Made by a program: the position numbers and the translations under genes
Notes under the pieces: generated by a model
What the model was told of the DNA's origin: nothing
Seen by the model: the letters and a program-made list of their open reading frames with translations, nothing else
Database searches by the model: none
In this document: positions 63,889-64,000 of the stretch, one piece after another
Layout of the letters: every line of letters begins with the position of its first letter
Position numbering within the stretch: position 1 is the stretch's first letter
Assembly: GCF_000374825.1 (NCBI RefSeq)
Contig: NZ_KB895378.1
Span: 79,048-143,047 of the forward strand
DNA length: 64,000 nt
From: Paenibacillus sanguinis 2301083 = DSM 16941
Lineage (GTDB): Bacteria > Bacillota > Bacilli > Paenibacillales > Paenibacillaceae
Direction of reading: 5' to 3'

Positions 63889-64000
63889 CTTCTTCACCCT
63901 CTAGCTCAAGTGAGCGTTTTCATTTTTTAGAAATCCTGGTTCCATTGTAACATCCCATATTTATCGAATTCACCTTAATTTTGTGCAAAACCTTCTTAAT

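Overview
The window reads as a chromosomal segment of a Gram-positive, spore-forming Bacillales bacterium, most likely Paenibacillus or a close relative. The evidence is strong AGGAGG-type ribosome binding sites, lipoprotein and SLH-anchored exoproteins, a YesM/YesN-type two-component pair beside a sugar ABC transporter, tandem glycine and FMN riboswitches, and a BceAB-like ABC module. I saw no tRNA, rRNA, CRISPR array or prophage.

Region 1 (1-11.3 kb, minus strand) is a polymorphic-toxin (RHS/YD-repeat) locus. A secreted protein with nine ~95-residue repeats (8068-11271) precedes a secreted RHS protein (3428-8020). The RHS protein ends in a truncated Hint domain and a toxin tip that is cut by an in-frame TAA. 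A small immunity-like gene follows (2905-3261). Further downstream are an IS110-family transposase remnant, an orphan Hint-plus-toxin cassette with its probable immunity gene, a lipoprotein, and, at the very start of the window, a second copy of RHS core sequence with 95 identical bases. The first ~3.4 kb looks AT-rich compared with the rest, as expected for exchangeable toxin/immunity tips.

Region 2 (11.5-33.5 kb) is mainly carbohydrate use and small transporters. It holds a very large glycoside-phosphorylase-like enzyme with its LacI regulator and an 18-bp palindromic operator, a small acidic protein, a diguanylate cyclase, a two-gene ThrE-type exporter, an AEC permease, a HAD phosphatase and an isoprenylcysteine-methyltransferase-like protein. 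A GH42 beta-galactosidase lies downstream of its sugar ABC transporter, with a divergent YesM/YesN pair. An EamA transporter and an SGNH esterase follow.

Region 3 (33.6-48 kb) holds a secreted propeller-like protein, a polar amino-acid ABC transporter, an S-layer-anchored 5'-nucleotidase fusion, an AraC regulator, an EamA transporter under an FMN riboswitch (so a predicted flavin transporter), and a MetNIQ-type methionine importer with a clear sigma-A promoter.

Region 4 (48-64 kb) holds an SDR oxidoreductase, a peptide-efflux-type ABC module with its two-component system, L-serine dehydratase (two subunits) behind a tandem glycine riboswitch and terminator, a 1,822-residue subtilase with a possible coupled leader ORF, a low-molecular-weight tyrosine phosphatase and an AraC regulator.

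Five copies of one MITE-like repeat (TIR GTTCAAAAAGTC) occur in three places. Two of these places carry head-to-tail pairs. Many gene ends carry clear rho-independent terminators.
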